Positions 19,396-28,054 are shown, counted from the first letter of the stretch. The stretch: DNA of 64,000 bases from Clostridia bacterium (GCA_024404025.1 JAKSQP010000011.1:23578-87577); one strand, 5' to 3'. The notes: generated from the sequence alone by a model not told the origin. Translations and numbers: made by a program.

Positions 19396-19692
19396 TTCTC
19401 GGGGCGGGGTGGAATTCCCCACCGGTGGTGTAACCTTATTTCATCTGAAAGTTTACTTTTATTTTCGCATTATTTTTGCGTAAGGCAAGGCGGAAAAATG
19501 ATGAATACTGTATGTATTCCGATTGCCGACAACGAAGCATTGCTCAAAAAGAACCGCAAAGAATGTAAAATTCCAGATGAATCAAGGTGCTAAAGTCCAC
19601 AAATCGCTTTTGCGACCGATGCGGTGAAATTCCGCAACCGACGGTTAACCTGTGTGATGCCATGCAGTCCAAAGTCCGGATGAGAGAGAATG
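19396..19692 (+). ncRNA. FMN riboswitch (RFN element) with a large insertion
   Basis: The conserved FMN aptamer blocks are present in order: GGGGCGGGGTGGAATTCCCC, ACCGGTGGT, then AAAGTCCAC, CGACGGTTAACC and AGTCCGGATGAGAGAGAAT. P1 can form between the TTCTC start and GAGAGAA at the end. It precedes ribU, the usual regulon. Normal RFN elements are about 120-150 nt; this one spans about 297 nt because a roughly 145-nt inverted-repeat segment (19438-19582) lies in a variable arm. All core blocks look intact, so ligand binding may survive. FMN binding would favour the terminator at 19714-19746. Confidence 0.93.
19438..19582 (+). repeat. Inverted-repeat element inserted in the FMN riboswitch
   Basis: Nested imperfect inverted repeats run inward from both ends: ATTTCATCTGAAA with TTCCAGATGAAT at the ends, then GCATTATTTTTGCG with CGCAAAGAATGT, then GGCAA with TTGCC, and a central GAATAC-TGTAT-GTATTC. 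The whole segment could fold as one long arm. It has no coding capacity. It resembles small palindromic interspersed repeats of Clostridia genomes, but no second copy is in this window. Confidence 0.7.
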
Positions 19693-19713
19693 CGCATAAA
19701 TTCTACGCATAAA

Positions 19714-19746
19714 CGCCCTGTTTTTTAAGCAGGGCGATTTTTTATT
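19714..19746 (+). terminator. Riboswitch-controlled terminator before ribU
   Basis: The stem CGCCCTG/CAGGGCG with a T-rich loop and a trailing run of T residues lies 21 bases past the aptamer and 18 bases before the ribU start. It is the expression platform of the FMN riboswitch. Confidence 0.9.
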
Positions 19747-19763
19747 TTCGGGGAGATGCGGAA

Positions 19764-20315
19764 ATGAACATTAAAACGAAAAAAATTATCCGAATGGCGA
19801 TCATGGCTATGCTGACGGCCGTTTCTGTTGTTCTGATTTATGTGATCAGAATTCCGTTGATTCCGTCAGCCCCTTTCCTTGAATATGACCCTGCCGACAT
19901 ACCGATGCTCATTGCGGGCGCACTTCTCGGACCTGCCGAAGGAATAACCGTTGTTTTTCTTGCAAGTCTGATTCAGGCGTTTACGGTCAGCGCCGCAAGC
20001 GGATGGATAGGATTTCTTATGCATTTCATCTCATCCGGCGCCCTTGTTCTGATCGTTTCGCTCATTTATAAGAAAATAAGCTCCGTCAAGGGACTTGTTA
20101 TCGGCCTTGTTGCCGGCTCCGTTGTTATGATTGCGCTGATGATACCGCTGAATTTCATCTTCACGGGAATTTTTCTCAATGTCGGCACAAAGGCGGTTGC
20201 GCAGATGATCATGCCTGCAATTCTTCCTTTCAACGCTCTCAAAGCCGCCATAAACAGCGTTATCACTTTTGCAATTTTCATCCCCTGCTCCAAAGCCATT
20301 AAAAAATTTATATAA
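19764..20315 (+). CDS. ribU: Riboflavin ECF transporter S component RibU
   Basis: 183 residues with five or six hydrophobic helices, the size of an ECF substrate-binding S component. Residues 35-60 contain FLEYDPADIPMLIAGALLGP, the RibU-type segment. It captures riboflavin for import with the shared EcfT/EcfA module, which is not encoded here. The assignment is strengthened by the FMN riboswitch and terminator directly upstream. The ribosome binding site is GGGGAG. A convergent terminator separates it from yjdF. Confidence 0.93.
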   Translation: MNIKTKKIIRMAIMAMLTAVSVVLIYVIRIPLIPSAPFLEYDPADIPMLIAGALLGPAEGITVVFLASLIQAFTVSAASGWIGFLMHFISSGALVLIVSLIYKKISSVKGLVIGLVAGSVVMIALMIPLNFIFTGIFLNVGTKAVAQMIMPAILPFNALKAAINSVITFAIFIPCSKAIKKFI

Positions 20316-20320
20316 ACAGA

Positions 20321-20356
20321 AAATGCCCATCGAAAAGATTTCGGAACGGCATTTTT
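20321..20356. terminator. Terminator between ribU and yjdF
   Basis: The stem AAATGCC/GGCATTT carries an internal ATCGAAA/TTTCGG-like arm and ends in a T-run on the plus strand. It follows the ribU stop and can also close the convergent yjdF transcript. Confidence 0.6.
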
Positions 20357-20381
20357 CAGCAATAAGAAAAGCGCATGAGCA

Positions 20382-20798
20382 TCATCTGCCCCTGCGCTTT
20401 TCTTTCTTTTTCCGCTGCTTCAATTCAAACATCCGTTCAGCATCGGCATATTTTTTCTCTCGCCTTTTTGCCTTGCGCTCCTGCTTATTCTGTTCCTGCT
20501 GCAATTTCAATGCCTGCTGTGATTTTGTTCCGATTCCGCCCGTGTTGAGCGATTTCTTTATATCACGCTGCATTTTCTTCGGATTTCGTTTTATCTCCTT
20601 TACAACAGTTGAAACTGCGGGGCTGAACTGCAAATCATAATAGTGTTTCAGAATGAACTCATACACCTCGAAGTCCTTCGGTTCGGCTCCGAAAGTTACC
20701 TTACAGACCGACAGTTTTTCATCTTCTGTCCGTTCAAAAATGCCGACCCAGAAAGGTTCTTCAAAAAACACCGTGAGAATTATGCGGCTTTCAGCCAT
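20382..20798 (-). CDS. yjdF: YjdF family protein (DUF2992)
   Basis: 138 residues. The N-terminal part fits the family: LTVFFEEPFWVGIFER, then KVTFGAEPKDFEVYEFIL. A very basic Lys/Arg/Gln-rich helical tail (residues about 95-138) is also characteristic. The molecular function is not known; the family is regulated by riboswitches that sense planar azaaromatic compounds, suggesting a role in handling such molecules. The start at 20798 has GGGAGGG upstream; the longer frame to 20837 would run into the riboswitch. See the riboswitch at 20823-20930. Confidence 0.88.
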   Translation of the reverse strand: MAESRIILTVFFEEPFWVGIFERTEDEKLSVCKVTFGAEPKDFEVYEFILKHYYDLQFSPAVSTVVKEIKRNPKKMQRDIKKSLNTGGIGTKSQQALKLQQEQNKQERKAKRREKKYADAERMFELKQRKKKEKRRGR

Positions 20799-20822
20799 AA
20801 AATCCCTCCCTGAAATTTTTCG

Positions 20823-20930
20823 GCAAAGAACGGACAACCCGGAGGGGCAGGTTACTTACCACATTTCTGTGACGGCCGGGCTACCTACCGGCTCTGGCAT
20901 AAAATCTATGCGTTGCGTTTTTATCTTTGC
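20823..20930 (-). ncRNA. yjdF-type riboswitch
   Basis: On the minus strand, a 108-nt structured leader ends 24 bases before the yjdF start. A closing stem pairs GCAAAGA (5' end) with TCTTTGC (3' end). Inside are a GCATA/TATGC hairpin, the conserved-looking block GAGCCGGTAGGTAGCCCGGC, GTCACAGAAATGTGG and the CCGGG pairings. The yjdF ribosome binding site GGGAGGG follows directly, so control is probably translational. The assignment rests on these blocks from memory and on the downstream gene; a covariance search would settle it. Confidence 0.8.
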
Positions 20931-21028
20931 ATTTATTAAGTCAAATTGCCGCCGGACCTGATCCGCAGTCAATATAACTTTCTGTTGTTTTGTTTTTCGG
21001 CCTGCGTTGAGTGCGGCAGTCCGATTTT

Positions 21029-21685
21029 TTATTTTTTATAAATAATTTCCGTTATTTCAAGGCTGTGACCTCCGTTTTCGATTCCGAAGCAGTCATATTT
21101 CTTCCAGGCATCCTCTTTTTCATAGGAATCGCAGTGAGCACCGAGAGGATTGAAGAAATAGCCGGTATTTTCGTGAATCACATCGCCTGCAAAATAATTA
21201 AAAAATCCGAGCAGCCCGAAAGCGTTCGGAATAACATCCGAAACCGTTGCCATTCTGCGCAGCGGACATTTTTTGCCCGCAAAAACAACATAGGGAGAGC
21301 CGATGGAAAGAATATTCAGAATTTTGTAGCTGTTTCTGATTTCTTCATCTGCGCCAAGCTGCTGGCTTATCATTCCTCCGAGGCTGTGGCCGATGAAAAC
21401 AAGATCCGAGCCTTTGGGAATATATTCGGAAATCATCTTTTTCATAAGCCTTAAATATGAATTATCCCGTGCGCACGCCGCAAGAAGACAAACGGGAATA
21501 CTGAGCGGATTTTCTTTATCCCAGGACGAATCCGTCCCCCTCATCGCAATTGCATAAACCGCTTTCTTTTCGGAATCCGAAGAAGAAAGCTCCGCTTTGA
21601 AAATTTCAAACGGATTGCACCATGCCGCAAAGCAATACGCCTCATTTACATTTGAAACAACTGTTCCCTCAACCGTGAATGACAT
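21029..21685 (-). CDS. Lipase-like alpha/beta-hydrolase
   Basis: 218 residues. A class 3 lipase-like core contains the nucleophile elbow VFIGHSLGGMISQQLG with Ser in GHSLG, preceded by VYAIAMRGTDSSW resembling the lid region of such lipases. A candidate Asp follows at VSDVIPN and a candidate His near GGHSLEI. There is no signal peptide, so it is probably cytosolic. The start at 21685 is preceded by GAGGGGG. It lies 16 bases after topB on the same strand. The substrate is unknown. Confidence 0.75.
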   Translation of the reverse strand: MSFTVEGTVVSNVNEAYCFAAWCNPFEIFKAELSSSDSEKKAVYAIAMRGTDSSWDKENPLSIPVCLLAACARDNSYLRLMKKMISEYIPKGSDLVFIGHSLGGMISQQLGADEEIRNSYKILNILSIGSPYVVFAGKKCPLRRMATVSDVIPNAFGLLGFFNYFAGDVIHENTGYFFNPLGAHCDSYEKEDAWKKYDCFGIENGGHSLEITEIIYKK

Positions 21686-21700
21686 AATATGCCCCCTCAA

Positions 21701-23812
21701 TCAACCTTTTTCCGGCGAAAAATCAAACGCCGCCCTTCCGTCTTCCATCACAAGAGAGGCGGAAAAATTTTTACCCTGCTTTGAAACGAAGCCGTCAAGC
21801 ATTTTCGTTTTTCCGCATTCGATGAGCTGCCTGCATTCGGGCACGGAAATATATCTTCCGCTCATTTTAAGCCATACCGTAAATCCGCAGCCTTTCTCCT
21901 TATAGCCGAGGCAGCTGTAAGATTTTTTCATCCTCACAATGTCGCTGCCGCAGAGCGGACAGACTCCGATTTTCTCCATAAAAAGTCCGGTATAGCCTGC
22001 GGATTCGGGATCATTCTGCGGAGAATCGAAAACCTCTTTTATCTCCTTTTCGGCAAGCGCAACGGATTCTTCAACCGTCATATTTCCGTGAAAAACGCTT
22101 TTGAGTGCCTTGCCCAGCTCGCAGGTCTTATATTTATCCATTGAAATGCCCATACCGGAAATTGATTCAATAAGAAATTCTCCGTCCGGCAGGATATGAT
22201 AAACATCCTTTTTAAGTTCAATATATCTGCTTTTTATCGCATTGTCAATAATGCCCGTTCTCGTTGCCTCGGTGCCGAGCTCAAGTCCCTCAAACATTGC
22301 TTTATATTCTTCGCTGTCATCGGCATTTTCTTCGGCGTTTGCCTTTTCTTCTCTGAACGGATTTTTCAGATAATTGTTGAGCGTTTCGATTGTATAATGC
22401 TTCGGCGGAGAAGTCTGCTTTTCAACGGGTTTAAAGTCAATATTTACCCTGTCGCCTTTTTCAAGATTCGGAAGCACCTTTCCTGCGCTGACCGATGCGG
22501 AATCATATTTTGTCCAGCCTTTTTCGAGAATTACCGTTCCCTTGAGCATATAGTCCTCGCATTCGCCGACGGAAACCGTCATTTCGGTTTTCTGCGCAAT
22601 GCACGCCTCGCTGCAAAAGACGGCAACAAATCTGCGCAGAACGGTTGAATAAACTTTCTTTTCTTCTTCCGTCAGAGCCTCCGGTTTCGGCATTTTATAA
22701 GTCGGAGTAAGCGCCGAATGGGATTCTATTTTGCTGTCATCAAAAATCGTCTTTTTATCAACGAATTCAACGGGATAGCCGAGTTCCTTTACCTTTGAGA
22801 GGATTTGTTTTATCTTGTCCTTTTCCGCAGAGGCAAGATATTCGGAATTCGTTCTCGGATAAGTCAGATAGCCTTTTTCATACAAATCCTGAACGATTCG
22901 CAGAGAATCATCCATTGACATTTTATATTTCTTTCCGAGATAATTCTGAAGCTTTGAAAGCGAAAAAAGCTTCGGAGGATTCAGATTTGTTTTTGAAGTC
23001 TTCTTTGCGGTTATGTACGCCTCCTGCGCATTCAGCTTGTCGCAGGCTCTCTGCGCCGTTAAAATTTTTTCTTTCGGAAATTTATATTTTGAAACGAGCT
23101 CGATTTCTTCGCCGTTTGTTTCGGCTTTGCTCACAAGAGCATAATATATATCCGGCACGAAGTTTTCAATGCCTTTATCTCTGTCATAGATCGCCTTGAC
23201 TATCGGTACGATGACTCTGCCGACACGCAGAAGAATTCCCGTGTGAAGAGTTGCATATCTCGTCAGATTGACTCCGTAAAGCCAGTCAATATATGTTCTC
23301 GAAAATCCCTCGTTGGCCAGATTATCATATTCGGATTCATCCTTCATTGCGCCGAGAGCCTCTCTGACCGTTTCGGGAGTCTGATCCGGAAGCCACAGTC
23401 TTGAAAGCTTCTTTCCTTTAACGCCGGTATTCATAACACAGAGGCGGACTATGATTTCTCCCTCTCTGTCGGCATCACCTGCGTTTACGATCTCGGAAAC
23501 ATCCTCACGCAGGCACAATTCTTTTATGATATTAAACTGCCTTTCAACGCCGGCATCGGGCTTTTTGTCGTTTCCGTTTCTTATACGGAATCTGAAAGAA
23601 TCCGGAAAGCACGGGATTGTTTCCATATTCCATTTTTCGCCCGAAGGTCTGCCGTAATATTCTTCAATATCGCAAAGAGAAAACAAATGACCGAAAGCCC
23701 AGGTAACGATGTAGCCTGAGCCTTCAAAATATCCGTTTCTCTTTTTCATTTCGCCTATGCCGGCAACAATATTTCTTGCAAGGCTCGGCTTTTCCGCAAT
23801 AATAAGAATCAT
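21701..23812 (-). CDS. topB: DNA topoisomerase III (type IA)
   Basis: 703 residues. The TOPRIM domain starts at once (LIIAEKPSLARNIVAGIG) and includes the acidic motif VNAGDADREGEIIVRL. The catalytic Tyr lies in GYLTYPRTNSEYL. The C-terminal region has a zinc-ribbon-like CPLCGSDIVRMKKSYSCLGY. It relaxes negative supercoils and decatenates DNA; full-length TopB in Firmicutes is about 700 residues. It lies two bases after the sensor kinase stop, an unusual partner. A chromosomal rather than conjugative-element copy is suggested by the housekeeping surroundings. Confidence 0.95.
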   Translation of the reverse strand: MILIIAEKPSLARNIVAGIGEMKKRNGYFEGSGYIVTWAFGHLFSLCDIEEYYGRPSGEKWNMETIPCFPDSFRFRIRNGNDKKPDAGVERQFNIIKELCLREDVSEIVNAGDADREGEIIVRLCVMNTGVKGKKLSRLWLPDQTPETVREALGAMKDESEYDNLANEGFSRTYIDWLYGVNLTRYATLHTGILLRVGRVIVPIVKAIYDRDKGIENFVPDIYYALVSKAETNGEEIELVSKYKFPKEKILTAQRACDKLNAQEAYITAKKTSKTNLNPPKLFSLSKLQNYLGKKYKMSMDDSLRIVQDLYEKGYLTYPRTNSEYLASAEKDKIKQILSKVKELGYPVEFVDKKTIFDDSKIESHSALTPTYKMPKPEALTEEEKKVYSTVLRRFVAVFCSEACIAQKTEMTVSVGECEDYMLKGTVILEKGWTKYDSASVSAGKVLPNLEKGDRVNIDFKPVEKQTSPPKHYTIETLNNYLKNPFREEKANAEENADDSEEYKAMFEGLELGTEATRTGIIDNAIKSRYIELKKDVYHILPDGEFLIESISGMGISMDKYKTCELGKALKSVFHGNMTVEESVALAEKEIKEVFDSPQNDPESAGYTGLFMEKIGVCPLCGSDIVRMKKSYSCLGYKEKGCGFTVWLKMSGRYISVPECRQLIECGKTKMLDGFVSKQGKNFSASLVMEDGRAAFDFSPEKG

Positions 23813-23814
23813 GG

Positions 23815-25770
23815 TTAAATAATGTTAAACTTAAGTTCTGTTTCAAATTCATCGCCGTCAACGCCGATTCCGAATTCTCCGCCCTGAAGCTCCGTAAAGC
23901 TCTTTGAAATGGAAAGTCCGAGCCCGTGGCCTTCGGAATGCCTTGAAGAATCGTTTTGCTTGAATCTCAAAAGAAGTTCTTCGGCGGGAACGGTTATCGG
24001 AGTTTCGCAGATATTTCTGACGGAAAGCACCGCTTTGGAACCTTCCTCTTTGATTTCGATCGTGACCTTTGTTTCCGGCTTCGCATATTTGCAGACATTG
24101 CCGAAAATGTTTTCAAATATTCTCCAGAGCTTTGAGCCGTCTGCATTGATATAGACCTCATCGCTGCTGAAAAGAGTTTCGGCCTCAAGCTTTTTCTCTT
24201 CAAATTTAAGTGAAAATTCATCCACCGTCTGCATAACAAAAAGGCAAAGATTCGTTTTTTCAAGGTTGACCTCAACATTGCCCGTTGAGATTCTCGAAAC
24301 ATCAACAAGTCCACGAAGCAGGTCCTTAAGGCGGCCTGACTGCTTTTTGATTATATCGCTGTATGCGCTTATTTCTTCATCTCCGCATTTTCCGCTTCCG
24401 ATAATGTCGGCATAGTTGACTATCGAAGTAAGCGGAGTTTTTATATCGTGAGAAATATTCGTTATAAGCTCATTTCTCAACTCCTGGCTTTTGCCCTTTT
24501 CTTCAAGAGCCTTTATCATTTCATCCTTGATCGAAATGAGGTCATCGTTGATCGCTCTGAAATCGCCGAACATTATATGAGAATCAACAACATTGTCAAA
24601 ATCACCGCTTGCAATTTTCTTTCCGCTCTCTCTGATTGAGTTCAGGTTGAAAACGATGAGGAAAAACACCGCTCCGAGAATGAACAGACAGGCAAGCTGC
24701 ATAAAGGCAAAATACAGAAAATTGAATTCCGAAAGAACATCGGTTTCACTTGTTTTGTATTTATAGACGAAATAAAAAATCGTGCCGAGATCGCCGGTCA
24801 TTATCGCTCCGATGGCAATAAGCGCCTTTCCGATATACGGAACCCTGAGCTTTGCCTCCTTGCCGTGCGTTTTCTTTTTCTTTATTTTGTTGAGCGCTTT
24901 GGCAATGAGAGTGTTTTCAAAGATATGGCCCTCCTTGATTCTCATTGCAAGTGAAACGCAATAAATCAGAAGCACGAAGCTGACGCAGAATTCAACAACA
25001 AGCACAACGGTGTTCCAGAGAACGATGCTCTTGTCCTTAATGTCAGCCGCAGAGGTCAGAAGAATCAATATGACCGCAACGCCGATAAGCAAAAAAACGG
25101 CAAGGCTCATCAGGTCAAACGGAATTTTCTGAAGCACATTGAAATATTTTCTTTCTTCTTCCGTTTTGCCGATTGAAAACATCAGAATGCCGAGCAGGAA
25201 ACACGCAGCGCAGACCAGAACAAACAACACAACGAAAATTGCGTATTTTATGCTTCTGGCAAAATCAATCATCTTCAGAGCAAGGCTGTAACTGTCATTC
25301 GCCGTCGGATTCTCTCTTACATAGAGAAAAATCGTGCCCGAAATCATAGTGTTTTCATCTATATCCGCATTAAAATCCTTTGAGCGAAAAAAACACGAAT
25401 CATTTATATCGTAATCCGGGTCATTCTGAACAATAACGCTGCCTTTTGCATCCTTCACCCGGAAAACAATATTTGAATTTTCCGGATCATATTTTTCTAT
25501 AAGCGTTTCATAAACGCTCCGGTCCTTTTCATCGAGTCCCGTCAGAGATTTTTCGGCAAGGACAGCATATTCTCTGATTTTTTCATATTCCTTTTCGGTT
25601 TTGATGCTCATTGCATTCTGAACCGGATAATAACTGTTATCCGTCGAATAGAAATGATAATCATACATAAAGTTGATTGCAAGAGCGAGCGCAACGGCAA
25701 TTTCAACCGTCAGAAGATAAATGAGCGCAACCGTTATCTTATCCGTTAAAGTTTTCAGCTTGAAATTCAG
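23815..25770 (-). CDS. Membrane sensor histidine kinase
   Basis: About 651 residues if translation starts at CTG 25770; 617 from the first ATG (25668). The extra N-terminus supplies a first membrane helix (ITVALIYLLTVEIAVALALA). An extracellular region of about 110 residues and five more helices follow, then a linker and the kinase core: H-box ELITNISHDIKTPLTSIVNY (phospho-accepting His), N-box IFENIFGNVCKYA and G-box GHGLGLSIS. Without the upstream codons the extracellular domain would lack its leading helix. AGAGG lies eight bases before the CTG, and no ATG, GTG or TTG is available in that stretch. It pairs with the response regulator five bases upstream. Confidence 0.9.
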   Translation of the reverse strand: MNFKLKTLTDKITVALIYLLTVEIAVALALAINFMYDYHFYSTDNSYYPVQNAMSIKTEKEYEKIREYAVLAEKSLTGLDEKDRSVYETLIEKYDPENSNIVFRVKDAKGSVIVQNDPDYDINDSCFFRSKDFNADIDENTMISGTIFLYVRENPTANDSYSLALKMIDFARSIKYAIFVVLFVLVCAACFLLGILMFSIGKTEEERKYFNVLQKIPFDLMSLAVFLLIGVAVILILLTSAADIKDKSIVLWNTVVLVVEFCVSFVLLIYCVSLAMRIKEGHIFENTLIAKALNKIKKKKTHGKEAKLRVPYIGKALIAIGAIMTGDLGTIFYFVYKYKTSETDVLSEFNFLYFAFMQLACLFILGAVFFLIVFNLNSIRESGKKIASGDFDNVVDSHIMFGDFRAINDDLISIKDEMIKALEEKGKSQELRNELITNISHDIKTPLTSIVNYADIIGSGKCGDEEISAYSDIIKKQSGRLKDLLRGLVDVSRISTGNVEVNLEKTNLCLFVMQTVDEFSLKFEEKKLEAETLFSSDEVYINADGSKLWRIFENIFGNVCKYAKPETKVTIEIKEEGSKAVLSVRNICETPITVPAEELLLRFKQNDSSRHSEGHGLGLSISKSFTELQGGEFGIGVDGDEFETELKFNII

Positions 25771-25775
25771 CCCGA

Positions 25776-26465
25776 TTACCTCTTTTCCATCTTATATCCG
25801 TGACCCCATACTGCAACAATATATCTCGGATTTGAAGGATCTATTTCGATTTTTTCTCTGATATGTCTGATATGAACAAGAACAGTGTTCTCTGTTCCGA
25901 ACGGATCATCGTTCCATACTCTTTTGTATATTTCTTTCGGAGAAATGACCTCTCCGGGATTCTGAACAAAGAGTTTGATTATGGCGTATTCAGTCGGAGT
26001 AACATTGACGCATTCTCCGTCAACAAAAATCATCTTCGATTTGTCATCAACCTTAAGTCCGCCGTTTATATAAACATCGTCTTTCTGAATTTCGCTGCCG
26101 AGCTGTGTGAATCTTCTTATCTGCGATTTAACTCTCGCAACAACCTCAATGGGATTAAAAGGCTTTGTGATATAATCATCTGCGCCTATCTGAAGTCCGA
26201 GTATCTTGTCGGGATATTCATCCTTCGCAGTAAGCATAATTATAGGCATATTATATTTTTCTCTGATTTTCACAGTTGCGTCGATTCCGTTCATTTCGGG
26301 CATCATAACATCCATAAGAACAAGCTTTATATCGTTTTTTTCAATTGCTTCAACAGCTTGTGCGCCGGTATTCGCTTCAATAACATTAAATCCCTCTGCC
26401 GAAAGATATATTTTAAGAGCTTTAACAATATCTCTGTCATCATCACAGGCAAGAATATTTATCAT
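25776..26465 (-). CDS. OmpR-family response regulator
   Basis: 229 residues. The receiver domain has the acidic pocket CDDD at residues 6-9, the phospho-acceptor Asp in VLMDVMMPEMNG, MLTAKD and the Lys in ITKPFNPIEV. The C-terminal winged helix (about residues 130-229) has TPTEYAIIKLFVQNPGEV and NTVLVHIRHIREKI. It activates or represses genes on signal from the adjacent kinase. The start at 26465 is chosen because GGGAGAG lies seven bases upstream; the in-frame codon at 26486 lacks such a site. Confidence 0.95.
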   Translation of the reverse strand: MINILACDDDRDIVKALKIYLSAEGFNVIEANTGAQAVEAIEKNDIKLVLMDVMMPEMNGIDATVKIREKYNMPIIMLTAKDEYPDKILGLQIGADDYITKPFNPIEVVARVKSQIRRFTQLGSEIQKDDVYINGGLKVDDKSKMIFVDGECVNVTPTEYAIIKLFVQNPGEVISPKEIYKRVWNDDPFGTENTVLVHIRHIREKIEIDPSNPRYIVAVWGHGYKMEKR

Positions 26466-26562
26466 GATCACACTCTCCCGATTCATATTATTGAATATTT
26501 TATTTTACTGCGCCCGAAAACTCAACAGTTTTAATTTATTCTTAATAAATCTTTATTGAAAC

Positions 26563-27258
26563 TTAAGTTTTTAAGAAATCACCGATGTCATTTATCAGCA
26601 AGCCGTCAATGCCGATTTTTTTGAGATAATCAATTGCATTATCATCAATATAGCCGACATCTCCGTTCCTTGAGCTGCCCGCCATGACCCATACCTTTCT
26701 GCCTGCGGAATGGATCTTTTCAACATATTCCTCTGCGACCCAGCCCTGCCAAAGCCTTATGAATTCGGCTCCTTCGGCAATGCAGTCATCAATCATCTGA
26801 ACATTTTTGATGAACGCAAGCACGGGAATGTTTTTGCCATATTTCTTGACACGGGCAACATCATCCGGCCTTGTAACTCCCATAATGATATTTTCAAGAT
26901 ACCCTTTTGAAACAATAAAATCAAGGATGGCATTTATGTTTTCGCCGCCCTCTTTTATATGAAGAAGAAGCGGTTTGACGCCTGCGTCGATATAATCGGC
27001 AAAAAGATGGCCGTGATGCAGCGGATCGTCTTTATGAGTCAGCGAAGCAAATTCCTCTGCGGTCATTTCGTTAACGCTTCTGTCAATGCCGAAAACTCTT
27101 TCGGCGTTATCGTCATGGCAAACAATGATTCTGCCGTCAGACGAAAAGCGAAGGTCTATTTCGACCATATCTGCGCCGTTTTTCACGGCAAGAAGAGCGG
27201 AATCAACCGTCTGTTCCGGATAAACAGTCGGTCCGCTTCTGTGAGCAATAACAAGCAT
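26563..27258 (-). CDS. Glycerophosphodiester phosphodiesterase
   Basis: 231 residues, a UgpQ-like cytosolic GDPD. It has the N-terminal AHRSGPTVYPEQT (catalytic His, Arg and Glu; the usual form is HRG...PENT), VEIDLRFSSDGRIIVCHD with metal-binding acids and the general-acid His, then LLLHIKEG. It hydrolyses glycerophosphodiesters to glycerol-3-phosphate and an alcohol. GAGGAGG lies seven bases before the ATG at 27258. It follows the SseB gene by two bases and is probably co-transcribed with it. Confidence 0.92.
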   Translation of the reverse strand: MLVIAHRSGPTVYPEQTVDSALLAVKNGADMVEIDLRFSSDGRIIVCHDDNAERVFGIDRSVNEMTAEEFASLTHKDDPLHHGHLFADYIDAGVKPLLLHIKEGGENINAILDFIVSKGYLENIIMGVTRPDDVARVKKYGKNIPVLAFIKNVQMIDDCIAEGAEFIRLWQGWVAEEYVEKIHSAGRKVWVMAGSSRNGDVGYIDDNAIDYLKKIGIDGLLINDIGDFLKT

Positions 27259-27260
27259 AA

Positions 27261-27743
27261 TCAATCCTCCTCTATTCTTGACGGAAGAGATGCCATATAA
27301 TCGGCAAGCTCAAACGGAACAACAAACGGAAATGTGAAGCCGTCAAGCACAAGCCCCGAAACGGTTTTATCTCCGTGGGCCATTTTCAGCGCATCGAGAG
27401 CGGTGATCGGAATTACCGTGAAATTCTTTCTGTAATCCTCCGGCATCTGCTCATCCTGCGAGAAAATCGGGAAATATCTGTTATCATCCTGAGCCTTGAG
27501 AATATCTGCGGTAAGCTTTACCTCATCTTTATTGCAGAAGGTTTCACCCTCTGCGCATTCCATAATTCTCTTTTTGTCTTCTTCGCTCATTTCCGCTATG
27601 AACGGCACCTTAACCACCGAATCACGCAGACACCACAAAAGCGGAAGCAGATTTTCCTGCACAGGCTCTTTCATAAACTGAAGCTTGAGATAAACGAGAA
27701 TATTTCCGCTTTCAAGGTCAGCCGCTTTGATTTTTTCTGCCAT
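27261..27743 (-). CDS. SseB-domain protein
   Basis: 160 residues. The SseB N-terminal domain pattern is visible in the middle and C-terminal half: YFPIFSQDEQMPEDY, then ITALDALKMAH and VSGLVLDGFTFPFVVPFELAD. Family members are small soluble proteins of unclear function, often paired with enzymes. The start at 27743 (MAEKIKAA) has CGGAG upstream. It is first in a two-gene unit with the GDPD. Confidence 0.75.
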   Translation of the reverse strand: MAEKIKAADLESGNILVYLKLQFMKEPVQENLLPLLWCLRDSVVKVPFIAEMSEEDKKRIMECAEGETFCNKDEVKLTADILKAQDDNRYFPIFSQDEQMPEDYRKNFTVIPITALDALKMAHGDKTVSGLVLDGFTFPFVVPFELADYMASLPSRIEED

Positions 27744-27838
27744 AAATATCACTCCGTTATTTTTCTGAAAACATTATATTGTTTTTTCCTCATCAAGTCA
27801 ATAGCGGGCAAAGGATTCATCACGCTGAAAAAATGATG

Positions 27839-27867
27839 TTGACTTTTTCGGAATGATATGATATTAT
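27839..27867 (+). promoter_or_regulatory. Promoter of the lysine riboswitch-dapA transcript
   Basis: TTGACT (27839-27844), 17 bases, TATTAT (27862-27867). The start site is expected at the first bases of the aptamer. Confidence 0.85.
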
Positions 27868-27875
27868 TCGTGGTA

Positions 27876-28030
27876 GATAGAGGCGCATCCTAAATGAGTA
27901 CCGCATCTGAAAAGGCTGCCGAAGCCGGTGCGGGAAAGGTGAAGATGCCGAAGCGGATATCGTGGCGGATATCAGGCTGGCATAATAAAGAATATTTATT
28001 ATGCTGTCGCAGAAAATGCGGAGAGCTATC
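27876..28030 (+). ncRNA. Lysine riboswitch (L box)
   Basis: Typical L-box blocks are present: P1 GATAG/CTATC, AGAGGCGCATCC, GAGTA, a GGGAAAGG-like CGGGAAAGGTGAAG, the GCCGAAGC blocks, CTGGCAT and the 3' GGAGAGCTATC. The length of 155 nt is normal. It stands before dapA-lysA, the expected lysine-biosynthesis targets, and is followed by a terminator. Lysine binding would favour termination. Confidence 0.94.
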
Positions 28031-28054
28031 CCTAAAATCATTTTGTATTTTTAG

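Noticed and set aside
19345..19593. 82-codon open frame on the plus strand over the FMN riboswitch
   Set aside because: It covers the aptamer and the inverted-repeat insertion, has no suitable ribosome binding site and shows no protein pattern.
21701..23812. TopB as a marker of a conjugative element
   Set aside because: No relaxase, coupling protein or type IV secretion gene nearby; the surroundings are housekeeping genes.
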